NCBI GenBank assembly: GCA_947573015.1 | Contig: CANPDS010000038.1 | Coordinates: 1-12,465 of the forward strand | Origin: an uncultured Muribaculum sp. | GTDB taxonomy: Bacteria > Bacteroidota > Bacteroidia > Bacteroidales > Muribaculaceae | Reading direction: 5' to 3' | Length of the DNA stretch: 12,465 nt | Shown: in pieces, positions 1 to 8,100 of the stretch | Position numbering within the stretch: the first letter of the stretch is position 1 | How the letters are laid out: each line of letters starts with the position of its first letter | The notes under the pieces: model-generated | What the model was told of the DNA's origin: nothing | The model's input: the letters and a program-made list of their open reading frames with translations, nothing else | Databases searched by the model: none | Translations under genes and position numbers: made by a program

Positions 1-68
1 AGATGCTATATAAATCTATATTTTACTAATATTTCATGTCCGCTATACTCCACCAAACTCAATACCAT

Positions 69-107
69 AACCGCTGTAACTCAAAAAAGTTACAGCGGTT
101 TTCATTT
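69..107 (+). terminator. Rho-independent terminator-like hairpin
   Basis: A perfect 12-bp inverted repeat (69-80 with 89-100, stem AACCGCTGTAAC) encloses an 8-nt loop. It is followed on the plus strand by a T-rich run (TTTTCATTT). The T-run orientation suits a plus-strand gene lying left of the window and converging on the MFS gene. On the minus strand the T-run after the stem is missing, so it would be a weaker stop for the MFS transcript, although a bidirectional role is possible. The gene it serves is not visible here. Confidence 0.65.
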
Positions 108-178
108 ACGCCACATCCCAAAAACTCAGAGTAAGCGTACCTCGCCGTAATTTCAAGGCCTTCCAAGAGCGCGGCTAA

Positions 179-263
179 GAAACTGTTTAAATTTATCTGA
201 TGTAGATTTTAAGATGGATTATCGACGCTCAAAAGCAATGTGAAATAAATTTTAAACAGTTTC
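179..263. mobile_element. MITE-like element 1 (85 bp), inserted at the MFS stop codon
   Basis: The element has near-perfect terminal inverted repeats: 179-196 (GAAACTGTTTAAATTTAT) against 245-263, with one extra T in the right copy. It is flanked by a direct repeat TAA (176-178 and 264-266), the expected target duplication. No coding capacity is seen inside. The left end matches that of the 1743-1904 element at 20 of 25 positions, including a shared CTGATGT. Its right edge coincides with the stop codon of the MFS gene. The 3-bp TNA duplication resembles the IS1031 subgroup of the IS5 family, but that assignment is inference. In RNA the element would fold into one long hairpin just after the MFS stop. 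Confidence 0.65.
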
Positions 264-1534
264 TAAGAAATAGCTTTCTTGTGGCTGTACGCTGCAAGCT
301 CATTGTTGATACTGAATGGAAACGACCTACGCCATATAAGCGCTACTACCAGAACCACCACCATGCATGCACCGCTGAGAATAAACGCCATCCTCGAATC
401 AAGTCCTCCGAAGAAAAGCGGACACACCGCGATACCAAGATAATTAGCCGACATCACATACGACAGCATTCTTGTCGACGCCTGTGCCGTAGGTGCCAAT
501 GCCGAAGCCTTGTCATAAAATATAGGCTGAAGCACACCATAACCAAATCCGGTAAGCGCAGCTCCTAAAAAATAAGCCCATAGCTCAGGCACAAAAGCGA
601 TAAAAAGCGGACCGGCTATCATTGCACCGACACATACTGCCACCGTGCGCTCGCGAAGCCATGTCACAACCCTCCCAAGCATAAATCCAGGCAACGTAAG
701 TGCCAGATAGAACGCCGCACTCACATACCCCGTGGCATCATCGCCCATATGATGCGACGCCATCAAAAACGGAATGAAGAACGACAAAGTGATACCGGAT
801 ACCGTTACCACCAGATAGAACAGAATCACACCCCAGAGCCTCCGCCTCACATCTCGCGGCGACACCGCATCTGTCGTAGTGGCTGCTGTTTCCGCAACAC
901 CATCCTTGCCAGTCTGTGAATCCGTGCACGGCTCATCCACGTCGTTGTTTCGCGCAAGAAAACGCTTACATAGAAATACCGACATCACAAGCGGCACTAC
1001 CGGCACGAGATACACCACAAAAGGCATATGCCAGTCATGGCCCTCGGTCCACCCGACCACCAGTGTAGCTATGATCAACGTAAAATTGGCGATACCCGAC
1101 TTGATGCCCATCTGCTCCAACCGATACTTCCCGGTAAACGTATCTGCAAGAAGCCCGGCGGCAAGCGGTATCACAAGACCACACCCCATGCCGAGCACAC
1201 AGCTCACCACGATAAGGCCCCATATGCTGTCTACAAAGAAATACGCAATCCCCGAAGCCAGAAATATCAACAGACCAAGTACTACAAGACCGGTTTTATT
1301 GCGGCTCATCGACAACTTTCCCGACAGCAATATGAATGGGAAGATAAAGAAATTAGGAAGTATCTCCAACAACTGACTTTCAAGATGGGTAACGCCGGGA
1401 AATACCGTGTCAATCACGCTCATCAGCGGAGAAATAGCCAGGCCAGGCAGATCAACCACCAGCGAGATCGACCATATGGCCAGCAATGTAAGCAGAGGTA
1501 TGTATCCTTTGCCTGTAGGTATACGTCTCATCAT
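263..1534 (-). CDS. MFS transporter, substrate unknown
   Basis: This 423-residue protein has the hydrophobic pattern of a 12-helix major facilitator superfamily carrier of the inner membrane. Six segments lie before a charged cytoplasmic loop at about 189-232 and six after it. The loop between helices 2 and 3 carries a degenerate MFS motif A (GKLSMSRNKTG, about 72-82), in which the usual Asp is replaced by Ser. The length is normal for the family. The start is taken at the first of two consecutive ATG codons; either could be used, and no clear ribosome binding site is seen, which is usual in Bacteroidota. The gene stands alone, with 461 bp of upstream sequence separating it from the antiporter gene. 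Its stop codon TAG is formed at the border of a MITE-like insertion, and the reading frame is not shortened by it. Substrate (sugar, drug or metabolite) cannot be told from sequence. I see no -7 promoter consensus upstream. Confidence 0.88.
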   Translation of the reverse strand: MMRRIPTGKGYIPLLTLLAIWSISLVVDLPGLAISPLMSVIDTVFPGVTHLESQLLEILPNFFIFPFILLSGKLSMSRNKTGLVVLGLLIFLASGIAYFFVDSIWGLIVVSCVLGMGCGLVIPLAAGLLADTFTGKYRLEQMGIKSGIANFTLIIATLVVGWTEGHDWHMPFVVYLVPVVPLVMSVFLCKRFLARNNDVDEPCTDSQTGKDGVAETAATTTDAVSPRDVRRRLWGVILFYLVVTVSGITLSFFIPFLMASHHMGDDATGYVSAAFYLALTLPGFMLGRVVTWLRERTVAVCVGAMIAGPLFIAFVPELWAYFLGAALTGFGYGVLQPIFYDKASALAPTAQASTRMLSYVMSANYLGIAVCPLFFGGLDSRMAFILSGACMVVVLVVALIWRRSFPFSINNELAAYSHKKAIS

Positions 1535-1742
1535 TTTAATGCTTTTTTATGCCTATGTGCATGATCAGATATTCCGACTAAGTAAGTCTTGAAAATTATT
1601 TTACTATCCGGGTGCATAATTTCAGATGATTTTTGCTTGAAGATGAAGGAGTGCAGCAATCTACACCACTGAAGATAAGCGCAAAAAGCATCGAAAGAAT
1701 GCCGCGGAGAGTATTAAAATTCGCAATAATTTTCATGTCTTA

Positions 1743-1904
1743 GAGTATGTTTGAATTTAACTGATGTTTATAATTAGGAGAGAAAAACGAGCATATTCTG
1801 AGATTGAATGAATGAGTTATGGGGTGCCATAACGACTGAATGAAAGCTCGGAAGATGCCGATTTTCATTCTAAGAATTTCATTGAGTTAAATTCAAACAT
1901 ACTC
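1743..1904. mobile_element. MITE-like element 2 (162 bp)
   Basis: Perfect 20-bp terminal inverted repeats (1743-1762, GAGTATGTTTGAATTTAACT, against 1885-1904) are flanked by the direct repeat TTA (1740-1742 and 1905-1907). The interior has no meaningful reading frame but holds a 7-bp hairpin (1816-1822 with 1827-1833, GTTATGG and CCATAAC, 4-nt loop). The first 25 bases match those of the 179-263 element at 20 positions, so both are probably mobilised by the same transposase, which is not in this window. It lies 16 bp beyond the stem-loop that follows the antiporter gene. It could also be the joined ends of a deleted insertion sequence. Confidence 0.7.
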
Positions 1905-1920
1905 TTACTTATCAGGTAAA

Positions 1921-1975
1921 ATTTATCGCATACCGAAGCCATTCCTATAATATAGAAGCCCGATATGCGATAAAT
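1921..1975 (-). terminator. Stem-loop after the antiporter gene, probable terminator
   Basis: A perfect 12-bp inverted repeat, 1921-1932 (ATTTATCGCATA) with 1964-1975, starts 20 bp beyond the antiporter stop. Read on the minus strand, the second arm runs into TTTTA. The 31-nt loop itself contains a small palindrome (CTATAATATAG, 1945-1955). The position fits termination of the decarboxylase-antiporter transcript. The stem is AT-rich and the T-run is short, so an mRNA-stabilising 3' hairpin or a binding site for a dimeric regulator are alternatives. Confidence 0.5.
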
Positions 1976-1995
1976 CTGAACTTTGTCTGGTTTGA

Positions 1996-3612
1996 CTACA
2001 TCGGTTTGCCCGACTGAGCGTTTTCATTAAACTCCTTTGCGACACGCTCTTCCGTTTCTGCCAGGTCCTGTGCCGTAGGGGTGAAATCAGCACTCCATTT
2101 CGACACTTCCGAAGGCTTTCTATTCTCTATCTGCCAATCAAACGGATAGAAATCAGATGCCACCTTCGCATCGCGCCACGATGGCTTACGGCATGCATAT
2201 ACTATAAGTGGTACGCAGAAAAACACTACAGCGCCGATAAGGATGATTAACACATACACTACCGGACTACCGGTAGCTATCTGCGACGGGGGGATAAAAC
2301 TGAGAACCATCGCAACCACGGCACCAAGAATACCGACACCGGCCACTATATATTCTCCGAATTTACCGCCCGGGACACGGAATCCACGGCGTTTCTGAGG
2401 CTGGGTATGGCGCAACCGCAGGAACGCGAAGTAAATCATCAACACAAGTATCAGATAGATCACCGTAGCCATCTGCGACATTACCTGATAGGCCGACTCT
2501 ACCGACGGCAACACTACAAGCACAAGAGCAAGCATCGATACGAATATAGCCTGCACATAAAGGATAGGCTTGTTGACACCTCGGCTGTTGACCCTCTGCA
2601 GCGATCGGGGCAGATAGCCACTCTCGCCAACAGCAACAAGGCCTGTCGACGGTCCTGCAATGATCACACTCACCTGACCGATCACTCCGAAAGTGATCAG
2701 AAGGGCCATGACATTGCCAAGCCAGGGAACTCCGATAGATGCCCAAAGATCATCATACGCCACAAGTAATGAGGCTAACAAATTGATATCCTTGGCAGGA
2801 ACCACAAATCCGATAGCAAGTGTGGCGAAAACAAATAGAAGAACTATCACTGCCACCGCGAGAAACATCGCTCTCGGAAACTGGCGCGCCGGATTCTTCA
2901 TATTCTGAACATGCACCGCATTCATCTCCATACCTCCATAGAACAGGAAGATAGAGGCTGCGAGCACTATCGTGCCGATCTTCGTGAAATCGGGGAAAAA
3001 CGATTCGTGCGTGAGCATGATCGGCTTACCCATGGCATAATACGCCACTCCAAGCACGATCAGTATGGCGCCAGGCACGATTGTGCCGAACAGGCCGCCA
3101 AGCGTACTCAATATCTTCGACGACTTCATTCCCCTGAAGGCCATGAAATTACAGAACCAGTACACACCAAGCACTATCAGCAATGTATACAGTTTGTTCG
3201 ACGCAAGCCGGGCATCAAATGATTCCGGCCAGAATATATACGCCAACGATACGGCCGCGAACATAAGCACTGCCGGAAACCATATCACCAGTGTCTGCCA
3301 TTCAAGATACATCGCCGACCACCCCCACCGGGTTCCGAACGCCTCCGAAACCCAACGGTAAAGACCACCGGAATGGGTATAGGTCGAGGCAAGCTCGGCA
3401 CAAACCATAGAGAATGGGATTAGAAACACTATCGCCGCGAAGAGATAATAGAATATCGACTGTATGCCGAATTCGGCCTGGGAAGGAAGCCCGCGGAGGC
3501 TCACCACGGTGGTGATGATCATTACGGTCATCGCACCGGTTGATATCAGAGCCTTCGCGGGTTTGCTTGCCTTAGGCTGAGTTGACGGCTTGTTTGAATC
3601 TGTTGAAGCCAT
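1996..3612 (-). CDS. GadC-like amino acid/amine antiporter (APC superfamily)
   Basis: This 538-residue inner-membrane protein has about 12 hydrophobic segments between residues 22 and 472. It follows the glutamate/GABA antiporter GadC pattern: GGMEMNAVHVQNMKNPARQFP (226-246) corresponds to the GadC stretch ending in NPGRDYP, PAKDINL is at 272-278, GPSTG at 320-324, and RRGFRVPGG (408-416) is followed by FIPPSQI (439-445). GadC exchanges an external amino acid for its internal decarboxylation product, which consumes protons from the cytoplasm. The gene lies 48 bp after a PSD-family decarboxylase and is probably cotranscribed with it, so it likely imports that enzyme's substrate and exports the amine. 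The soluble N-terminus is rich in Lys, Ser and Pro. The C-terminal tail (about 475-538) is soluble and could be analogous to the GadC C-plug, but it has no histidine. Family assignment is firm; the substrate is unknown, so no gene symbol is given. Confidence 0.85.
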   Translation of the reverse strand: MASTDSNKPSTQPKASKPAKALISTGAMTVMIITTVVSLRGLPSQAEFGIQSIFYYLFAAIVFLIPFSMVCAELASTYTHSGGLYRWVSEAFGTRWGWSAMYLEWQTLVIWFPAVLMFAAVSLAYIFWPESFDARLASNKLYTLLIVLGVYWFCNFMAFRGMKSSKILSTLGGLFGTIVPGAILIVLGVAYYAMGKPIMLTHESFFPDFTKIGTIVLAASIFLFYGGMEMNAVHVQNMKNPARQFPRAMFLAVAVIVLLFVFATLAIGFVVPAKDINLLASLLVAYDDLWASIGVPWLGNVMALLITFGVIGQVSVIIAGPSTGLVAVGESGYLPRSLQRVNSRGVNKPILYVQAIFVSMLALVLVVLPSVESAYQVMSQMATVIYLILVLMIYFAFLRLRHTQPQKRRGFRVPGGKFGEYIVAGVGILGAVVAMVLSFIPPSQIATGSPVVYVLIILIGAVVFFCVPLIVYACRKPSWRDAKVASDFYPFDWQIENRKPSEVSKWSADFTPTAQDLAETEERVAKEFNENAQSGKPM

Positions 3613-3660
3613 AAGCCTAAGTTTTATGAGATTAACAAATTTGCCTTACTGGGCCATACA

Positions 3661-4806
3661 TCAGAGTTCTACCACAGGATAAACCTCTCCAATCTTGGTA
3701 CCTACCTTATAGTGAGTGCCCTTATGCGCAGTCATCGATACATTCATGTTTGGCGAGAACAGGTAGACGATATCCGAGCCGCCAAACTGGAAGTAAGAAA
3801 TCTCCTCACCCTTCTGAAGGGCACGGCCTACCTCGGCGGTTATCACTACCGACGATACCTGAGGCATCGCGATAGGCAGAATAGCCACATAGCCATATTT
3901 GGTCTCAAGCACGATCAGGCCTCGGGTCTGCATGAATTCATAACCGGCCTCATCAGGAGCGGTAGCACGCCAAGCCTCCACCTGATTGGTGGCTGGATCC
4001 ACCTTATCGGGCACAGCTACAAGATCTACATAGCAAGCTCCCTGGATAACACGGGCCTCACGCACAACACCGGCAAGAGGTGCATGCTGACGATGATAGT
4101 CGGTCCAGCTCAGGAACGAGTGGCACCACATACCTCCCATGAATTTATCTTTATAAGGACTGCCTTCAAGAAGTTCGTCAATACTCCAGTCAAGACCCTT
4201 GATACGCACATGGGTATCAGGACGGATCTCCCACTGTCCGCCGAAGCATGCATCGGCAGGATGCACTATCACCTTATCGTCAGAGATAGCGGCGATCGGA
4301 CGGTAACCAGGTTTCACGTGGCGAGCAAACATCTGGTTGAAAGTCTTCCAACCACCACGTGGCTCCTCATATTCGCCCATATTATAGACGGCACAGTCAT
4401 AGAACGACTTAACACTGTCATCTGTGATTGACTCAGGGCTGTCAAGCCAATCGCCTATAGCATAACAGTAGTTGACCATCCACTTCGAAAGTGGCGACAG
4501 TTCAGGCTGCTGATCTGCCGGCTTACATGGAGTCTGCAATGACTTCACCGGCTCCTGATCAAGCAGGAAGAACGAACGGAACAGATGTTGGTACACATGT
4601 GTGCCCTCTCGGTTCTCTGCCGGAACCCAATGCACATACGCTTCCAGATAGTCGAGATAATCCTCGATACTCTTCATATCCGATAAGCCGGGAATCTTGT
4701 AAGAGTCCATCTTAGCGATGGCCTGGTTAAACTTATCTTCCCAGTTGTTTTCCTTAATAAGGTCAGCAAGTTCCTGAACTGCTGGCGAATACTTCTTTTC
4801 GGCCAT
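3661..4806 (-). CDS. PSD-superfamily pyruvoyl-dependent decarboxylase, probable amino acid decarboxylase
   Basis: The C-terminal half (about 155-381) has the phosphatidylserine decarboxylase fold signature: FNQMFARHVKPGYRPI (156-171), HPAD with Asp185, DYHRQHAP with His238 and His241, and FGGSD with Ser344. These match the Asp-His-Ser residues that drive autocatalytic cleavage in the family, so the chain should split between Gly343 and Ser344 and Ser344 become the pyruvoyl cofactor. The N-terminal part (about 1-150) resembles the PSDC extension found in large soluble PSD relatives, including the fungal tryptophan decarboxylase PsiD (recalled, not searched). There is no membrane segment, and at 381 residues it is much longer than the short PSD of about 220-230 residues usual in Bacteroidota lipid synthesis. 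The next gene, 48 bp on, is a GadC-like antiporter. I infer an amino acid decarboxylase feeding that antiporter; a lipid substrate remains possible. The substrate is not readable from sequence. Confidence 0.82.
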   Translation of the reverse strand: MAEKKYSPAVQELADLIKENNWEDKFNQAIAKMDSYKIPGLSDMKSIEDYLDYLEAYVHWVPAENREGTHVYQHLFRSFFLLDQEPVKSLQTPCKPADQQPELSPLSKWMVNYCYAIGDWLDSPESITDDSVKSFYDCAVYNMGEYEEPRGGWKTFNQMFARHVKPGYRPIAAISDDKVIVHPADACFGGQWEIRPDTHVRIKGLDWSIDELLEGSPYKDKFMGGMWCHSFLSWTDYHRQHAPLAGVVREARVIQGACYVDLVAVPDKVDPATNQVEAWRATAPDEAGYEFMQTRGLIVLETKYGYVAILPIAMPQVSSVVITAEVGRALQKGEEISYFQFGGSDIVYLFSPNMNVSMTAHKGTHYKVGTKIGEVYPVVEL

Positions 4807-5107
4807 AATAATTGTGTTTTAGTTAAGTTATCGTAATTATGTTTTATATCAGTATCATAAACGTATCTCCCGCCGCTCGGCATCATAAGCCTCCCGGACT
4901 CCCGTTTTCATAAAACATAACATGCCCCTACGGCAAAAGTTGATAACGATAACATATTTAACACAATTTCAGCGCAATTTAACCTTGCGCCCCTCTGCCT
5001 ATGACGCACCGCCAATCAGTATTCCCCTCACTAAGGAGCTACCGTCCCCACCGTGGTGTATCCGCTCTCTGCAGCATGGATCAACCGCCCTCTACATAAC
5101 GCCCGGA
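4807..5107. other. 301-bp intergenic region upstream of the decarboxylase gene
   Basis: No gene is seen. This should contain the promoter of the decarboxylase-antiporter unit. The best candidate is a minus-strand TACGTTTA (4858-4865), one mismatch from the -7 consensus TAnnTTTG and 51 bp before the start, but no convincing -33 TTTG lies at the right distance. A second partial match is AACTTTTG (4934-4941). A small hairpin (4972-4977 with 4985-4990, GCGCAA and TTGCGC, 7-nt loop) could mark the end of the preceding transcript but has no T-run. I could not identify a riboswitch or a clear terminator. Confidence 0.45.
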
Positions 5108-8100
5108 TCAGCGGGAGGCGCGGAGGGCCTTTACCTCCTTGGGGGTGAGGGGATCACCCTTACCGTTGATACCGCGCACATAGACGGCACCGTCAGTCAT
5201 CGGTATCACCGCAGGGGCCGGGCGCACATCGATGCGGCACACCCACTGCCCGTCAATGAAGTCGAATTCCGGCTTTACATAGTCAGGATAAAGCACAATC
5301 CCCTCCGGAGCCACACCGAAATGACGGCGCATGCCATTGTCAAGCATCAGGCGGAACTTATCTTTCACATCCTGAAGATCATAGTCATCGATACCTCCGT
5401 TGAGATATACGAAATCGCCATGCAGACCGATGGGCTGACCGCTGTTGCCCACGCCGATAAACAGCGTACCCCCCTTCTGATTGAGCATGGCGTCGATCCC
5501 CTTCATTATGTCGGCCACCTGCAGGCGAGGATCAGCCTTCATATGGCGGTCGCGCTCCGGTGGATATATGAGCGACGCCTTGAACTCGGTGTAGAGGTCC
5601 TCCTCCTGAGCCACACGTGTATGCAGTGTGTCGGGAAGGGGCAGATCGAGCAGTCGGTAGATCTCTCGTTTGAGCGACTGACGCGCTTCATACACCTCGA
5701 TACCGCGCAGAAAGTTGTACGACATCACCAATCGGGCAAGAGCGCTTATCGTGGTGTCATCGCCCGACGAGGCTGCATCGACAAGTGCCCCCGACTCCTG
5801 CCAGGGAGTGTCGAGCCGCGACAGCACGCGCAGCATCATCAGACGCCGGCGGGTGTCAGGATCGCCCTGCGCCAGCATAGAGGCCCGCTCATCAAGCTCA
5901 TCAAACCGGTCTCGGTCTATGCGGCCTACCGCAGAGAAGGCCCACAGCGCCTTGACAAGAGCCATCTTTACGGCGTAGACCTCACGGAGGAACGTGTCAT
6001 CGATAATGGCCGACAACAGACGGGCCAGCGCCAGATGATTGTAGGTCGGCACATAGTCAGTATGACGCAATGATGCCACACTGTCAACAAGCCGTATCAG
6101 CTCGCGCACCTCATCAAGATGCAGATACACCTCCGGGCGCACCGCGGCATCAACCTCCGGCGCAGCCTCAGAAGCCCCGGAATCAGGCAGATACAACGCG
6201 CCATCGGCATAGCGGCTCATCAGATAATAGAAAGCATTGCGCTTGAAGCGGAAAAGATTCTCATTCTTCTCCTCCACATCCACGAAATGGGCATTGATAA
6301 ACAGTCGGTCAGGACGCGATGCGTTGATATAATCTATACGGGTATACACCACCTCATTGGCACTCAATTCCTCCCTGGGAGCCTTGAACACAACGGGGAA
6401 TCCACCATCGGTGACTCCAAACCATTGGTTGGTGGCCGCTCGGTAGTCATACAGATACGTGAGGCAATCTTCCTTGGCGTCGCGGGCAGCGCTCGCCAGA
6501 CGTATGGTAAGCTCGCGTATGCCCGGCCGCATGGTAAAATGCAGCATGCCGGTAGTTGCGTCGATGCTATCAACCATCGCCTTCAGCAAGAACGGACGAT
6601 GGGTGTCGAAGTCCACAAAATCATCGGCCCTCGCCGCAAGCGGAAAGATCACTATATCAAAGGTATTGATAGTGCCTTGACCGATATATCCGGGCGACTC
6701 CACCTGACAAAGGAAGGTATGGGGATCATCATCCAACGCCTTGACTACGCGTACAGCCACAGTCTGCCCAACCTCGGGCAACACTGCCGCAGGAGCAGGC
6801 TCCTCAGTTTTTTTTCCCACAGCCGCTTTAGGCGAAAGTAAAGATTGCTGCACTGTGTTCCACATCGCATGCAGATGGCTCAGATCTGTCTCATCTGTAC
6901 TGAACTTACCATCCAGTCGCTCATCAACCATCACCATCACCTGACGTGGAGAGAACATATCGGTGGGAATCACGTTGCGTGCGTCGCCATCGGGATGCGA
7001 CACGGTTATTCCTCCGTCGCGCAATTTTATCACCGCGCTGCTCCCTTCGTATACACCCTGCACAGGCTCACCCCGCCGCTGCACCGGACGCAGCAACCGC
7101 GTGGAGCAGAGCAGCGACACATCATCAAGATCATGCCACCCAAATTCAAGACCATCCTCATTTTCTCCCAGAAGTGTGCAGAAAGCCTTGTCGATAAGGT
7201 CGGAGCTACGCTTGTCGATAAGCATGGCCGCATAGCGGTAGAGCATCGTGCGGTAGAGGTGCCACGACGCGAAGTCGCGCCCCGAAGTAAGCAGCAGCTG
7301 TATGGCAAGCGCCACTATCATCTCGCGCACAGATGCCTTATCGGCTGCATCCACAAGCTTGCTCTCATTCTGGATAAATATATCGAGCATCTCGATGAAA
7401 GCCTTTCCATAGAGTTTGTCAAACCGAGGTTGAGCATGCCGGTCGCGTATTATATCGAAAATATCGGCCACATATCGTCGAAGATATTCCGTGCGCAGAG
7501 TAAACAGCGACATGAGCACCCTCATGCGCCGCTCTGGTTGGTAAAGGTAGCCGGAAAGTTTCAGCGTATCGATGGCATCATCGATAAATGCCTGCTCACG
7601 ACCGTCGAGAAGCAGCCAGATCGCTTCACGGTAATCGCCGGCATGGGTGATGATGCGCGACAGACGCGCCTGAATCCCTTCGTGCGACGACGTAGGGAAC
7701 GAGCCGAGCACACTTCCACGCTCAAGCACGCCAGTAGCGATCGAGATATATCTTTCAAGCCAGCGCAGTTTGCGATGCATGTAGCTTTCCGAGCGAGCGC
7801 GACCATTGGGATTGAGCCAGCGCGCGAAATTGCGCTCCACACCCTCCAGAGCAGCTATCACCCACCGTGGGTCGGCTGCCTCATAAAGTGCAAGAGCCTC
7901 CCCGAGCATGGTGTGACGGCGCATCAGAGCCACGATACGGTCGCCTGTCAGCGTACCTTCCGGATCAAACATCGCTATCTGCTCGGCGCTTGCCGGCTCG
8001 GCTGCTACCCGCTCTTTCTCATAATCCACCAGCGACAGTTGCAGACTCCCACCGGAAATACCGTTGACACGGCACACTATGCGTTTGAAGCGAGGCAGAC

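Larger units (their letters stand above)
1535..1995. other. 461-bp intergenic region between the MFS and antiporter genes
   Basis: No protein gene or RNA gene is visible. From right to left it contains the stem-loop after the antiporter gene (1921-1975), a complete MITE-like element (1743-1904), and about 200 bp of AT-rich sequence before the MFS start that should hold the MFS promoter. I searched that part for the Bacteroidales -7 element TAnnTTTG on the minus strand and found no match. An AT-rich imperfect repeat near 1713-1734 (AAAATT and AATTTT) is too weak to name. Confidence 0.7.

Noticed and set aside
3613..3660. A separate promoter for the antiporter in the 48-bp gap (minus-strand CAAATTTG)
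   Set aside because: It mismatches the TAnnTTTG element at its first position and has no -33 partner. Cotranscription with the decarboxylase is simpler.
3712..4431. A 239-codon plus-strand open frame inside the decarboxylase gene
   Set aside because: It is fully antisense to a gene whose catalytic motifs are intact, and its product shows no family signature.
4922..6073. A 383-codon plus-strand open frame crossing the end of the AlbA_2 gene
   Set aside because: Most of it is antisense to the AlbA_2 domain, the translation has no recognisable motifs, and no promoter or partner gene supports it.
6920..6943. Short CAT/CAC-like tandem pattern suggestive of a microsatellite
   Set aside because: It is only a few imperfect units and simply encodes alternating Val and Met in the large protein.
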